A stretch of 20,520 bases of DNA from Actinomycetes bacterium (GTDB lineage: Bacteria > Actinomycetota > Thermoleophilia > BMS3ABIN01): NCBI GenBank assembly GCA_021787775.1, contig JAJYLK010000002.1, positions 1 to 20,520 on the forward strand, read 5' to 3'. Both the position numbers and the translations under genes were made by a program. Below, piece after piece: positions 1 through 11,700 of this stretch. The notes under the pieces are model-generated. The model saw only the letters and a list, made by a program, of their open reading frames with translations. It was not told the DNA's origin and searched no databases. Within the stretch, counting starts at the first letter, position 1. Each line of letters starts with the position of its first letter.

Positions 1-1702
1 GGAGGCGTATCTGCCGGCCACCGACACTTACATCGAGAAAGATTCCTCCATCAACCAGGAGATCGACCGCCTCAGGCACGCCTCCACCAGCGCGCTGCTG
101 TCCCGCCGCGACGTCGTCATCGTCGCAAGCGTCTCCTGTATCTACGGCCTCGGCTCGCCGGAGGAATACCTGGCGAAGATGGTCTTCCTGAAAGTGGGGG
201 AGGAGCCGGGGCTGGAAGCGGTGACGCGGCGGCTGGTCGACATGATGTACAGCCGGGGCGATTTCGATTTCGGCCGCGGCCAGTTCCGCCTGCGCGGCGA
301 CCTGCTGGAGGTGCATGCCGCTTACGAGGACACGATCGTCCGCATCCAGTTCTACGGCGACCAGGTGGAGCGCGTCCAGCGGCTGGAGCCGGTCAGCGGT
401 GAGATCCTCGAGGAGATGGAACAGGTGGCCATCTATCCGGCGACCCACTTCGTCACCTCGCCGGGAGCGATCGAACGGGCGCTGGCCGGCATCGAGCAGG
501 AGCTGCAGGCGCGGCTGGCACAGCTGAAGTCCCAGGGGAAGGAACTGGAGGCGCACCGGCTGCTGATGCGCACCCGCTACGACATGGAGATGCTGCGCGA
601 GACAGGCTACTGCGCCGGCATCGAGAATTACTCGCGTATCCTCGACGGCCGCAGCGCCGGGGAGCCGCCCAACACGCTGCTCGATTTTTTCCAGGAGGAT
701 TTCGTCTGCTTCCTGGATGAGTCCCACAACACAGTGCCACAAATAAATGGCATGTATAACGGCGACCGCGCCCGCAAGCAGACGCTGGTGGAATATGGCT
801 TCCGGCTGCCATCGGCGCTGGACAACCGGCCGCTCAAGTTCGAGGAATTCCTGCGGCGGGTGCCGCAGCTGGTCTGCGTCAGCGCCACGCCCGGGAAGTG
901 GGAACTGGGCCACAGCAGCCGTGTGGTCGAGCAGGTCATCCGTCCCACCGGCCTGATCGATCCCGCTGTGGAGGTCAGGCCCACCGAGCATCAGGTCGAC
1001 GACCTGATGAACGAGGTGCGCCGCCGCGTGGAGGCGCGCGAGCGCGTGCTGGTGACCACGCTTACCAAGAAGATGGCGGAGGACCTCACCGATTACCTGA
1101 TGGAGAGCGGTTTCAAGGTGCGCTACCTGCACTCGGACATCGATACGCTGGAGCGCATCCAGATCGTACGCGACCTGCGCCTGGGCGAGTTTGACGTGCT
1201 TGTGGGCGTCAACCTGCTGCGCGAGGGTCTCGATCTGCCGGAGGTGACGCTGGTGGCCATCCTCGACGCCGACAAGGAAGGCTTCCTGCGCGGCGAGATC
1301 GCGCTGATCCAGACCATCGGCCGCGCCGCCCGCAACGTCAGCGGCAAGGTGATCATGTATGCCGACAGGATGACCAGGGCGATGACCACCGCGATCGGCG
1401 AGACCGACCGCCGCCGTCACATCCAGATGCAGTACAACCAGGAGCATGACATCACGCCGCGGACAATCGTCAAAGGCGTTTCGGACATGAGCGCCATGCT
1501 CGGCGAGCCCACCGTGCCCTACAAGGCCAAGCGCCTGCGTTACGCCGCCCAGAAGATGAGCAGCCGGGAGATCGACGAAGCCATCGCCGCCCTGGAGGAA
1601 GAGATGTTCGCCGCGGCGGAAGAGCTCAAGTTCGAATACGCCGCCAGGCTGCGCGACCAGATCAGGGAGCTGGCCCGGCAGAAAGCGGTCGCGAAGCGCT
1701 AA
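1..1702 (+). CDS. uvrB: UvrABC excision nuclease subunit B (5'-truncated by window start)
   Basis: UvrB is the DNA-loading helicase-like subunit of nucleotide excision repair. It receives damage from UvrA, opens the duplex with its beta-hairpin and recruits UvrC. The frame is open from base 2, giving about 566 visible residues; family members are about 670, so roughly 100 N-terminal residues with the Walker A motif lie upstream. The first visible residues (EAYLPATDTYIEKD) match the segment just after the beta-hairpin, followed by VSCIYGLGSPEEY. The DESH Walker B box (about 713-733), CVSATPGKWE (about 876-905) and the late helicase motifs LLREGLDLPE and TIGRAARN are all present. The C-terminal UVR motif (about 1567-1680, FEYAARLRDQIREL) that contacts UvrC is intact. 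The stop is TAA. uvrA lies about 2.6 kb downstream rather than directly adjacent. Identification is essentially certain. Confidence 0.98.
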   Translation, partial: EAYLPATDTYIEKDSSINQEIDRLRHASTSALLSRRDVVIVASVSCIYGLGSPEEYLAKMVFLKVGEEPGLEAVTRRLVDMMYSRGDFDFGRGQFRLRGDLLEVHAAYEDTIVRIQFYGDQVERVQRLEPVSGEILEEMEQVAIYPATHFVTSPGAIERALAGIEQELQARLAQLKSQGKELEAHRLLMRTRYDMEMLRETGYCAGIENYSRILDGRSAGEPPNTLLDFFQEDFVCFLDESHNTVPQINGMYNGDRARKQTLVEYGFRLPSALDNRPLKFEEFLRRVPQLVCVSATPGKWELGHSSRVVEQVIRPTGLIDPAVEVRPTEHQVDDLMNEVRRRVEARERVLVTTLTKKMAEDLTDYLMESGFKVRYLHSDIDTLERIQIVRDLRLGEFDVLVGVNLLREGLDLPEVTLVAILDADKEGFLRGEIALIQTIGRAARNVSGKVIMYADRMTRAMTTAIGETDRRRHIQMQYNQEHDITPRTIVKGVSDMSAMLGEPTVPYKAKRLRYAAQKMSSREIDEAIAALEEEMFAAAEELKFEYAARLRDQIRELARQKAVAKR

Positions 1703-1735
1703 GGCCGGCCGGATCGCCTCAGGCCGCTTTCAGCG

Positions 1736-1741
1736 TAAAAT
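1736..1741 (+). promoter_or_regulatory. possible -10 element upstream of the helicase gene
   Basis: TAAAAT lies 112 bases upstream of the chosen ATG, in the gap after uvrB. No convincing -35 sits at 16-18 bases. This is a weak candidate; read-through from uvrB is equally possible. Confidence 0.2.
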
Positions 1742-1852
1742 CAACCCGCGGCACATCGGTTGCTCGGTCCGGATGGAATGATACACTTCAACCGGCGGCA
1801 AGATCCCGAACTCCTCGATCTGCCGATGCCGGACACGACTCAGGAGACAAAA

Positions 1853-3424
1853 ATGTCCGTGGAGCAGAATCTTCAAAAATCAGACCTGGTATCGGCGCCG
1901 CTCGACTTCAACCCGCAGTTCCGCCAGGCCCTCGACGCGATGGCGGACACTGACGCCAACATTCTCATCACCGGTCGCGCCGGCACCGGCAAGTCCACGC
2001 TGCTGGATTACTTCCGCTCGCAGACGGACAAGCAGATCGCCGTGCTGGCGCCCACGGGCGTGGCCGCAGTGAATGTGGCCGGCCAGACGATCCATTCGTT
2101 CTTCCGCTTCCGGCCAGACACGACTGCCGGCAAGATCAGGGCGGTGAAAGAACCTGTATACAAGGAACTGGATACCATCATCATTGACGAGATCTCGATG
2201 GTCAGGGCCGACCTGCTTGATCTGGTTGATGTTTTCCTAAGAAAAAACGGCAGAAAGAAGAAAGCTCCGTTCGGCGGCGTGCAGATGATCTTCATCGGTG
2301 ACCTCTATCAGCTGCCCCCGGTCCTGACCCGGAACGATAAGGAAGTACTCGCCAAACGCTACCAGAGCGAATACTTCTTTGATTCGGACGTTTTTCGCGA
2401 AACCCGGTTTGAGCTGATCGAGCTGGAGAAGGTCTACCGGCAGACAGACGATTTCTTTGTTGGCTTGCTCAATGGCATCCGCAACAGGAGCATCACCGAC
2501 GAGCAGATTGGCATGATCAACGCGCGCCTGGAGGTTGATGAGACGCGGTGGCCCGAAAGTGCTGTCCAGCTGACGACCACCAACGCCATGGCGCAGGAAC
2601 GCAACGAGCAGCAGCTGGCGCGGCTCAAAGGGAAGGCATACACCTTCAAAGCCAGCCTCAAAGGCGACTTCGATCAGAAGAGCGCCCCGGCAGACCTCGA
2701 GCTGAAACTCAAAAAAGGCGCGCATGTGATGCTGCTGAACAATGACGCGGGCGGCCGCTGGGTCAACGGCACTATGGGCATCCTGGAAGACATCGAAGAT
2801 GAAGAGCTGCTGGTCCGGCTGCCTGGCGGCAACATCGAGCCGGTGGAGCCGTTCACCTGGAGCCGCTTCCGTTTTGTCTGGGATGACGAGACCAAAGCGG
2901 TCACCTCCGAGGCTATCGGCAAGTTCACCCAGTATCCGCTTAAGCTGGCCTGGGCGGTCACCATCCACAAGAGCCAGGGCAAGACTTTCGATGAGATAGT
3001 CGTCGACATCGGCCGCGGCACGTTTGCCCCCGGGCAGCTGTACGTGGCGCTGTCGCGCTGCCGCACGCTCGATGGGGTCTACATCCGGAGGCCGATCAAA
3101 AAATCACATATCTGGCTGGACTGGCGGGTGGTCAAGTTCATCACCGGCTACCAGTACGGCCGCTCGGATGAACTGCTGCCCCTGGCTGACAAGATCAGCC
3201 TCATCGAGCAAGCGGCGGGCGATGGCACGCTGCTTATGATGACCTACCTGAAGCCCGACGACACCAAATCACGGCGGAAAATCAAACCTCTTTGCGTGGA
3301 AGAGATGGAATATCGCGGCCGCTCCTTCATCGGCCTGCGGGCGTACTGCATGGAAAGGCAGGCCGACCGCACCTTCCGGGTCGACCGGATTTTGGAGATT
3401 GAAGTGGCGGGGGAGGAAGATTAG
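1853..3424 (+). CDS. PIF1-like SF1 helicase / AAA ATPase with C-terminal WYL-like domain
   Basis: A 523-residue ATP-dependent DNA helicase of the PIF1/RecD-like superfamily 1B. Walker A is GRAGTGKST (41-49), followed by APTGVAAVNVAG and the TIHSFF segment. Walker B is IIIDEIS (109-115), motif III is GDLYQLPPV (149-157), and the C-terminal motifs are HKSQGKT (372-378) and ALSRCR (399-404). After the helicase core, residues 445-516 resemble a WYL domain, a ligand-sensing fold: a helix, a beta strand ending MMTY, a basic RRKIKPL turn, then SFIGLRAYCMER and RTFRVDRI. The literal W-Y-L triplet is replaced. The ATG at 1853 is chosen because AGGAGA sits just upstream; an in-frame start at 1760 would add 31 unconserved residues. 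The gene lies between uvrB and the toxin-antitoxin pair. Helicase identity is firm; the WYL assignment is from pattern only; the substrate is unknown. Confidence 0.9.
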   Translation: MSVEQNLQKSDLVSAPLDFNPQFRQALDAMADTDANILITGRAGTGKSTLLDYFRSQTDKQIAVLAPTGVAAVNVAGQTIHSFFRFRPDTTAGKIRAVKEPVYKELDTIIIDEISMVRADLLDLVDVFLRKNGRKKKAPFGGVQMIFIGDLYQLPPVLTRNDKEVLAKRYQSEYFFDSDVFRETRFELIELEKVYRQTDDFFVGLLNGIRNRSITDEQIGMINARLEVDETRWPESAVQLTTTNAMAQERNEQQLARLKGKAYTFKASLKGDFDQKSAPADLELKLKKGAHVMLLNNDAGGRWVNGTMGILEDIEDEELLVRLPGGNIEPVEPFTWSRFRFVWDDETKAVTSEAIGKFTQYPLKLAWAVTIHKSQGKTFDEIVVDIGRGTFAPGQLYVALSRCRTLDGVYIRRPIKKSHIWLDWRVVKFITGYQYGRSDELLPLADKISLIEQAAGDGTLLMMTYLKPDDTKSRRKIKPLCVEEMEYRGRSFIGLRAYCMERQADRTFRVDRILEIEVAGEED

Positions 3425-3480
3425 GGGCGCGGCGCTGTTTGGAACCGCGGCCGCTTGAAAGGGCAGCGACTAGCAGAATA

Positions 3481-3526
3481 TTGAATTAATCAATACTTTT
3501 AACTATGATTAAGATTGATTATTCAA
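3481..3526 (+). promoter_or_regulatory. promoter and palindromic operator of the toxin-antitoxin operon
   Basis: TTGAAT (3481-3486), a 17-base spacer and TATGAT (3504-3509) form a near-consensus housekeeping promoter. The same stretch carries an inverted repeat: the left arm TTGAATTAATCAAT (3481-3494) matches the reverse complement of ATTGATTATTCAA (3514-3526) apart from one inserted T. The arms bracket the promoter, as expected for autorepression by the ribbon-helix-helix antitoxin. The stretch is much more AT-rich than its surroundings. Confidence 0.75.
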
Positions 3527-3540
3527 CAGGAGGCACATCC

Positions 3541-3801
3541 ATGAAAACCAAGGTGCTTACCGCGCATGTTCCCTTGCCGCTGGCAGAAAAGGTTGATCGG
3601 GTTGCTGCTCGCCTCGAGCGCTCGCGCGGCTGGGTAGTGAAGCAGGCGCTGTCTGCCTGGATCGAGCAGGAGGAGGAACGCAGCCGGCTTACGATGGAGG
3701 CGCTTGCTGATGTTGATGCCGGCCGGGTTATCGATCATCAGGCTGTCCAGGCGTGGGCTGAAAGCCTGAACACCGGTAAGCCGCTAAAGCCGCCGCATTG
3801 A
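3541..3801 (+). CDS. ribbon-helix-helix (CopG/ParD-like) antitoxin
   Basis: An 86-residue protein. Its N-terminus (KTKVLTAHVPLPLAEKVDRV) fits the beta strand and first helix of a ribbon-helix-helix DNA-binding domain, followed by the second helix around RSRGWVVKQALSAWIEQEEE. The remaining acidic C-terminus is the usual toxin-wrapping segment. The ATG at 3541 follows a strong AGGAGG with seven bases between; an in-frame ATG at 3505 lies inside the promoter and is rejected. The stop TGA overlaps the toxin ATG by one base, so the pair is translationally coupled. As in related pairs, it probably neutralises the toxin and represses the operon through the inverted repeat just upstream. Base use is less GC-rich than in the uvr genes, consistent with horizontal acquisition. 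Confidence 0.85.
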   Translation: MKTKVLTAHVPLPLAEKVDRVAARLERSRGWVVKQALSAWIEQEEERSRLTMEALADVDAGRVIDHQAVQAWAESLNTGKPLKPPH

Positions 3802-4076
3802 TGGAAATCAAGTGGACGAGCAAAGCCTTATCTGATCTTGTGAGGCTTTATGAGTTCCTGGCTTTGGTAGACAGGCAGGCTGCAGCTCACACAGTCCGCA
3901 TCCTGGCGACTGCGCCGCGGAATTTGATAGCGCACCCGCGTCTCGGCGAAAAACTGGAAGAGTTTGAGCCGCGCGAGGTTCGCCGGATTTTAGTGGGTAG
4001 CTATGAACTGCGCTACGAAATCCAGGGATCCACCATCTTCATGCTGCGGCTTTTGCACACGAGAGAAAATCGGTAG
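3801..4076 (+). CDS. RelE/ParE-family toxin
   Basis: A 91-residue protein with the compact RelE/ParE fold: an N-terminal strand MEIKWTSKAL, two helices (SDLVRLYEFLALV and AHTVRILATAPRNL), HPRLGEKLEEF, then the strands VRRILVGSYELRYEI and STIFMLRLLHTRENR. The spacing and the HPRLG / YELRYEI / LLHTREN pattern favour ParE (gyrase poison) over the RelE mRNA interferase type, though this cannot be settled from sequence alone. The start ATG at 3801 overlaps the antitoxin stop by one base; a TTG three bases earlier is less likely. The ORF appears intact. The 234 bases that follow, up to uvrA, hold no gene. Confidence 0.85.
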   Translation: MEIKWTSKALSDLVRLYEFLALVDRQAAAHTVRILATAPRNLIAHPRLGEKLEEFEPREVRRILVGSYELRYEIQGSTIFMLRLLHTRENR

Positions 4077-4161
4077 CCGGCGATCGCGATCTGCCTTTCG
4101 AGTTTTCAATGAGGCCATGGCATTTCTGCCAGGTAATCCTCGCAAACTCGCTCAACGCCTC

Positions 4162-4193
4162 TATAATTTCCGGAGTAGGTGTTTGCGTATAAT
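4162..4193 (+). promoter_or_regulatory. two TATAAT hexamers upstream of uvrA (candidate promoters)
   Basis: The gap between the toxin gene and uvrA contains two exact TATAAT hexamers (4162-4167 and 4188-4193), but neither has a recognisable -35 at 16-18 bases. uvrA probably has its own promoter here. I saw no GAAC-N4-GTTC LexA-type box in the gap. Confidence 0.3.
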
Positions 4194-4310
4194 AAAGCCT
4201 GGCGATTATTCGCCGCCTTCGGCGATCAGAATGACAATATCTCTGTTTTCCTGAGCGCATTGGATTATCAGTCAAGTTTTTCTTCCGGCAAAGGTTATCG
4301 GTAAAACAAG

Positions 4311-7133
<2,823 letters not shown>

Positions 7134-7144
7134 GGCCGCAAGTC

Positions 7145-7173
7145 TCGACTTTCACCCGGCGGGGCCTTAAAAT
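7145..7173 (+). promoter_or_regulatory. candidate promoter for the surface-protein cluster
   Basis: TCGACT (7145-7150), a 17-base spacer and TAAAAT (7168-7173) lie between the uvrA stop and the lipoprotein start. Each hexamer matches the housekeeping consensus at four or five of six positions. The position is right for transcription of the lipoprotein and the genes after it. Confidence 0.4.
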
Positions 7174-7214
7174 CGGCTGGTGCATTTCTTACAGGTGTGA
7201 CAAGGAGCTTTCAG

Positions 7215-7721
7215 ATGAAATCTGTCAGGATGTTTGTGGTGCTCTCTTTGCTGGCGGCGTCAGGGACGGCTGTTATTGCCAGTGGATGCGGCTTCTCATC
7301 CGGAGCCGGCGGCACAGGCCAGACCTCGACGATCCCGGTGATATCAAAGCAGGCGAAGAACCTGGATCCCTGCTCGCTGCTGAGCAGGGATGACGTGGCC
7401 GGGATCATCGGCCAGAAGGTTCAGGATTCCCGGCGCAGCGGGACCAGTTGCAGCTATGACTCCACCGGCGCGGCGAAATTCCAGAGCGTGCTGGTGGTGG
7501 CGCAAGCCGGCAGCATGGATGACTTCAATTACCAGAAAAAGGTCCTGGGTGACAAGAAGACCAGGGATGTCGACGGCGTCGGCGACGCGGCCGCCTTTTT
7601 GACCGATTCGCAGATCGTGGTATTGAAGAAAGACGTGCTGATCAACGTAACCGGTTTCGGCATCCCCGCGGACCAGCTGCAGGCGCTGGCAAAGAAAGCA
7701 GCCGACCAAGTCCAGGGCTGA
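7215..7721 (+). CDS. DUF3558-like lipoprotein
   Basis: A 168-residue predicted lipoprotein. A basic N-terminus and hydrophobic stretch (MKSVRMFVVLSLLAASGTAV) lead to a lipobox-like IASGC with the lipidated cysteine at position 25; alanine at -3 is acceptable though not the commonest residue. A glycine/serine/threonine linker follows. The folded part begins LDPCSLLSRDDVAGIIG, continues SGTSCSYDS, and has DVDGVGDAAAF near 117-127. This PCSLL...C-Y...V-GVGDAA pattern is typical of DUF3558-type actinobacterial lipoproteins; C54 and C80 may form a disulfide. The ATG at 7215 is chosen for the AAGGAG seven bases upstream; an in-frame GTG at 7197 would put six residues before the basic region. Role unknown. 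It would be processed by Lgt, encoded at 14744, and precedes the surface genes in the same orientation. Confidence 0.75.
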   Translation: MKSVRMFVVLSLLAASGTAVIASGCGFSSGAGGTGQTSTIPVISKQAKNLDPCSLLSRDDVAGIIGQKVQDSRRSGTSCSYDSTGAAKFQSVLVVAQAGSMDDFNYQKKVLGDKKTRDVDGVGDAAAFLTDSQIVVLKKDVLINVTGFGIPADQLQALAKKAADQVQG

Positions 7722-7796
7722 GCTGGCGGCAGTGTGCCGCCAGGATCTCGCCCTGCCGGATCACCGCCCACCTCCTGTCGTCGACGAAAGGCGCCC

Positions 7797-8699
7797 ATGC
7801 CGTTACAAAGATCCGGCCTGCTGATCGCCAGCCTGACGGCGCTCGCTGTGGCGCTGACGCTGCCGGCGCCGCTGCCACGGGCGCTGGCACGTGCCAGCGG
7901 CGCAACGTCCGTTGCCGCCGGATCACCCGCGGCCACTTCGCCCTCACCATCACAGGCAAAAAACAGCGTCGGCATCAGCGTGACGCCGGCGGAGATTTCG
8001 CCGACGATCGCGGCCGGCGACCAGACCGGCGAATCCGTCACCATCACCAACCGGTCCGGCGTGGCCGTCACGGCGGCGGTTCAGCCTGAGGCCGGCGGAC
8101 AGCCCGGCGGTGGTGTCAGCATCGCCGCCCAGCCCACCAGGATTAACCTCCGCCCCGGGGAGTCGGCGGCAGTAGCCATCAGAATCTCGACCGCTACGCA
8201 GGCGCCTACGGGATCGGTGCAGGGCTTCGTCGCGATCCAGGCGCAGCCGTTCGGGGGCGGCGAGATCCCGGTCGGTAGCGGCGTGGACGTCGTCCTCGAC
8301 GTGAACGTCATCCAGCCTGTCGCCGGCGCCGGCTTCTCCGCCCCCCTGATAGTCGACGGCGGCGATCCGGCCATCTTCTCGCTGCGTGGCAGCAACAACA
8401 ACAGGTTCCCGGCACGCCTTGACGGCAGCGTTATCGTCAGCGGCCTGCTCAGCGGCACCGGTTTGTCCGGCCAAAGCCGGGAGCTTGCCTCCGGACAGAG
8501 CGTCGATTTGCGGGAAGTCTGGGATGATCCACCCACTTTCGGCATCGGCCGGGTGACCATGAGGCTCAGCGCCGGAGCAGGGTCGCCGGTCAGGAGCACC
8601 GCCCTGATCATCTTCTTTCCCTGGAAGCTGGGGCTGATGCTTGCCGGGCTCGCCTTCACCGCTACCGCGGGATTTTTCCTCGGCAGGGGTTTCCGCTAA
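7797..8699 (+). CDS. DUF916-like membrane-anchored surface protein
   Basis: A 300-residue protein with an N-terminal signal peptide (about 1-36), a low-complexity A/S/P linker (about 37-55), beta-rich extracytoplasmic domains, and one C-terminal membrane helix (about 274-296) ending in a short basic tail, GRGFR. VTPAEISPTIAAGDQTGESV and INLRPGESAAVAIRI match the first Ig-like sheet of DUF916-type (WxL-associated, wall-binding) proteins. IIFFPWK directly before the membrane helix parallels AFPWK in the minus-strand protein at 12226-13578, and the two align over their whole ectodomains, so they look paralogous. The start at 7797 has GAAAGG six bases upstream; an in-frame start at 7734 would place a proline/arginine-rich stretch before the signal peptide. 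It lies 60 bases before the DNRLRE/WxL-like gene, a likely partner. The family call rests on pattern alone. Confidence 0.7.
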   Translation: MPLQRSGLLIASLTALAVALTLPAPLPRALARASGATSVAAGSPAATSPSPSQAKNSVGISVTPAEISPTIAAGDQTGESVTITNRSGVAVTAAVQPEAGGQPGGGVSIAAQPTRINLRPGESAAVAIRISTATQAPTGSVQGFVAIQAQPFGGGEIPVGSGVDVVLDVNVIQPVAGAGFSAPLIVDGGDPAIFSLRGSNNNRFPARLDGSVIVSGLLSGTGLSGQSRELASGQSVDLREVWDDPPTFGIGRVTMRLSAGAGSPVRSTALIIFFPWKLGLMLAGLAFTATAGFFLGRGFR

Positions 8700-8726
8700 G
8701 GTTTTCCCTCCAAAATGGCGAAAACC
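8700..8726. repeat. short inverted repeat between surface genes
   Basis: GGTTTTC (8700-8706) and GAAAACC (8720-8726) form a perfect 7-base stem with a 13-base loop, directly after the stop of the DUF916-like gene and before the GGAGG of the next. There is no U-tract, so it is not a normal terminator. It could be a processing hairpin or a protein-binding site. Confidence 0.45.
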
Positions 8727-8759
8727 GGGTAGTGGATTTTCCAGCCCTGGAGGCGGGCT

Positions 8760-11700
8760 TTGCATATACGTGGGTCTCAGAACAGCTTTGCTGGTAATCG
8801 GATGCTGCCGGTCGCGGCCTGGACCGGTTTGGCTTTTTTTGCGGCCCTGCTGATCGCCGCGGTATTCATGGCTGCGCACGGCGCTGCGGTCCTGGCGCCG
8901 GCAACCGGCATCTTCACCGAGGCCAACGGCGACGTGATCGAGATCTGCGCCGATGCCGCCTGCACCAGTCATACCACCGCCTTTGCTCCCGGCAAGCGCG
9001 TGTACGTGCGCGTGACCACCACCAGGGTGAGCAGCCGGTCTTCGGGAAACATCCAGCTGAGGAACTATCTGCAGTCGTGGGTGGCCAGCGGCGCCTGGAC
9101 GCAGACTTCCTCCAGCTCGCCTTATGTCTACACCGGCTCGGTGCTCATCCCCGCCAATTCCCCCAATTACCTGAAAATCACCGGACTGGTGAAGAAAGGC
9201 ACGCCGGCGCTGGACTTCGAGGTGCAGCTGGGCATCTCCACCCTGACGACCCAGTACATGAAATTCTACGCCGACGCGGGCCGGACCGATGAGAGCTACA
9301 CCTTCCGGCCCGGCGCGGTGGTATATGTCTCTGCCTACGGCAGCGGCGGGGCCTATTCGAGTTCATATACCGCCGGCAACAACCGGCTCTACGATTTCAC
9401 CAACGCGGCCAAATATTCGTGGACGGCGCCGGCTGTAACACAAAACAGCAGGATGTATAATTTCCCGCTGGCGCTTCCGGGCGCTGGCAGCCTGATTGAC
9501 GGCGACTGGTACGACCTGCGAACGCTGCTGAAAAACACGGGCAACGGTGTCATCGAGCACATGTCGGACATGATCCAGATCGACAACACGCCGCCCGTTG
9601 GCGCGATCGCCTCGCCCGCCGCCAGCGATTATGTCAAAGGGACAGTGCCGGTCAGCGGCACGGCCAGCGACGCCACCAGCTTTTACCAGTATCAGCTGGA
9701 CTACGGCGCCGGTGCTTCACCCGGCAGCTGGACAGCCATCGCCACTGGCAGCTCGCCGGTGACAAACGGCTCTCTGGGCGCCTGGGACACCACTGCAGCA
9801 GCTGATGGCGCCTATACCTTGCGGCTGCGGGTCTGGGACCGCGCCGGCTGGGATCCGAGCGCGCCCACGACAGTCACGGTCCCCGTCAATGTCGACAACA
9901 ATCCGCCGGTAATCTCCGGCGTGGCCGTCTCCGCGGTCACCGGTACGTCGGCGACGGTCACCTGGAACACCGACAAGACTGCCAGCTCGCAGGTCTTCTA
10001 TGGCACCAGTTCCGGCAGCTATCCGGATTCGACCGTGCTGGACACCACCCAGGTCACCAGTCATTCCCAGAATCTGGGCGGGCTTAGCCCCGGCACCAAC
10101 TATTTTTACAAAGTCTGCTCCGCCGACGGGGGCAACAACAACGCCTGCTCCGCGGAATCCACCTTCACTACCGCATATGTAACTGTCCTGCAACCGTTTG
10201 CCGGCATCGGCGACGACACCGAGTTCGGCACCGGCCAGCCGAGCTGGAACTGGGGCGCCGACCAGTACCTGCGCGTCGGCGACCTGGCCGCCGACCCTGA
10301 TATCGTGACCATGCGCAGCGCGCTGAAGTTCGACCTTGCCGGCATCCCCGCAAATGCCAGCATCCTCAGCGCCAACCTTTCCCTTTACCAGATGGCGCAG
10401 GGCGACACCAGCGCGCCGTTCCTGGTGGCTTTCGGGCTCACGCGGGCCTGGACATCCGGCACCCTGGCAGGGTCGCAGCCGGCTGACGGCGCCACCTGGA
10501 ACACAGCCGACGGTACGTCCGCCTGGACTTCTCCCGGCGGGGACTACAGTTCCTTCCTCGGCTGGACCCAGGGCGCGAACTCCACCGGAGCATGGTTGAC
10601 ATGGAGTCTGAATACAGCTTCTGTGCAGGGCTGGGTCAGCAACCCGGCGGCCAATTACGGCCTGATACTGAAGAATCTGTTCGAGAGCGCGGGGGGCAGC
10701 GACCTGAAGAAGTTCTACTCCTCGGATTACACCGGTGACGCCACCCTGCGGCCCAAGCTGGTCGTGGTCTGGCGGCCGGCCACGGTGGGCTACCAGACGG
10801 CGCCCAAGATCGGCGAGGTGCGCGCCGAGAACATCCACACCGCCTCGGCGGACATCAAATGGTCCACGGATGACAATGCCTCCTCGCAGGTGTGCTACGG
10901 CACCACCACCAGTTACGGCGCCTGCACCGCCGTGACCGACGCCGGCGGCGTCAATCAGCACCTGGTAACGCTCAGCGGCCTGACGGTTGACCAGGACTAT
11001 CACTACAAGGTGGTCTCCACTGACACCTCCGGCAACAGCGCCGGGTCGGCGGACCAGGTGTTCCACACCGCCAGACTGATCACCATCACCGCGACGCAGG
11101 ATACCTGGATATCCAGCGCCGCGTCGAAACAGAATCTTAATTTCGGAGGAGATACCGATATCGACGTCGGCGAGAACGGGGCCGCGGAAGCGCGCCGCGG
11201 CCTGCTGAGATTCGACCTTTCCGCGATTCCCTACGGCTCCACGATCAACAACGCTACGCTGTCGTTAAATGAGCACTCCCAGGCAGATACATCGACGCCG
11301 GCCCTGGGCGTCTATTATGTCCTGCCGGCAAAGCTCTGGACGGAAGGAACCGGTACCGGCACCGCCAGCGGTGACGGCGCTACCTGGCTCAGTTACGACG
11401 GTCCCGGCGCCGACACCTGGTCGAGCCCCGGCGGCGACGGCGACTTCAACGCCACCGCCAGCGCCACCGCCAGCGCGCTGGATGTCTCCGGAGGGGCAGG
11501 CTGGGTGAACTGGGACGTGAGCGGACTGGCGCAATCCTGGATCAGCGGCTCCGTCGCCAACAACGGCGTCTTCATCAAGAAGACCTCCGGCAGCGGCGCC
11601 ACCGATTTCAAAAGCTTTTATTCGGCGGATTACGCCAATGCGATGCTGCGGCCGAAACTGGTGATCGAGTACGTGCCGGCGCCGGTTTCGATCACGATGA

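Noticed and set aside
4077..4310. LexA/SOS box upstream of uvrA
   Set aside because: No GAAC-N4-GTTC or close variant seen in the gap; the lineage may use another SOS motif.
8700..8726. Terminator between the DUF916-like and DNRLRE genes
   Set aside because: The stem is short and AT-rich, without a following T-run; listed only as an inverted repeat.
9717..11066. Long minus-strand frame inside the DNRLRE surface gene
   Set aside because: Antisense shadow; the plus-strand product has recognisable FN3 and DNRLRE domains.
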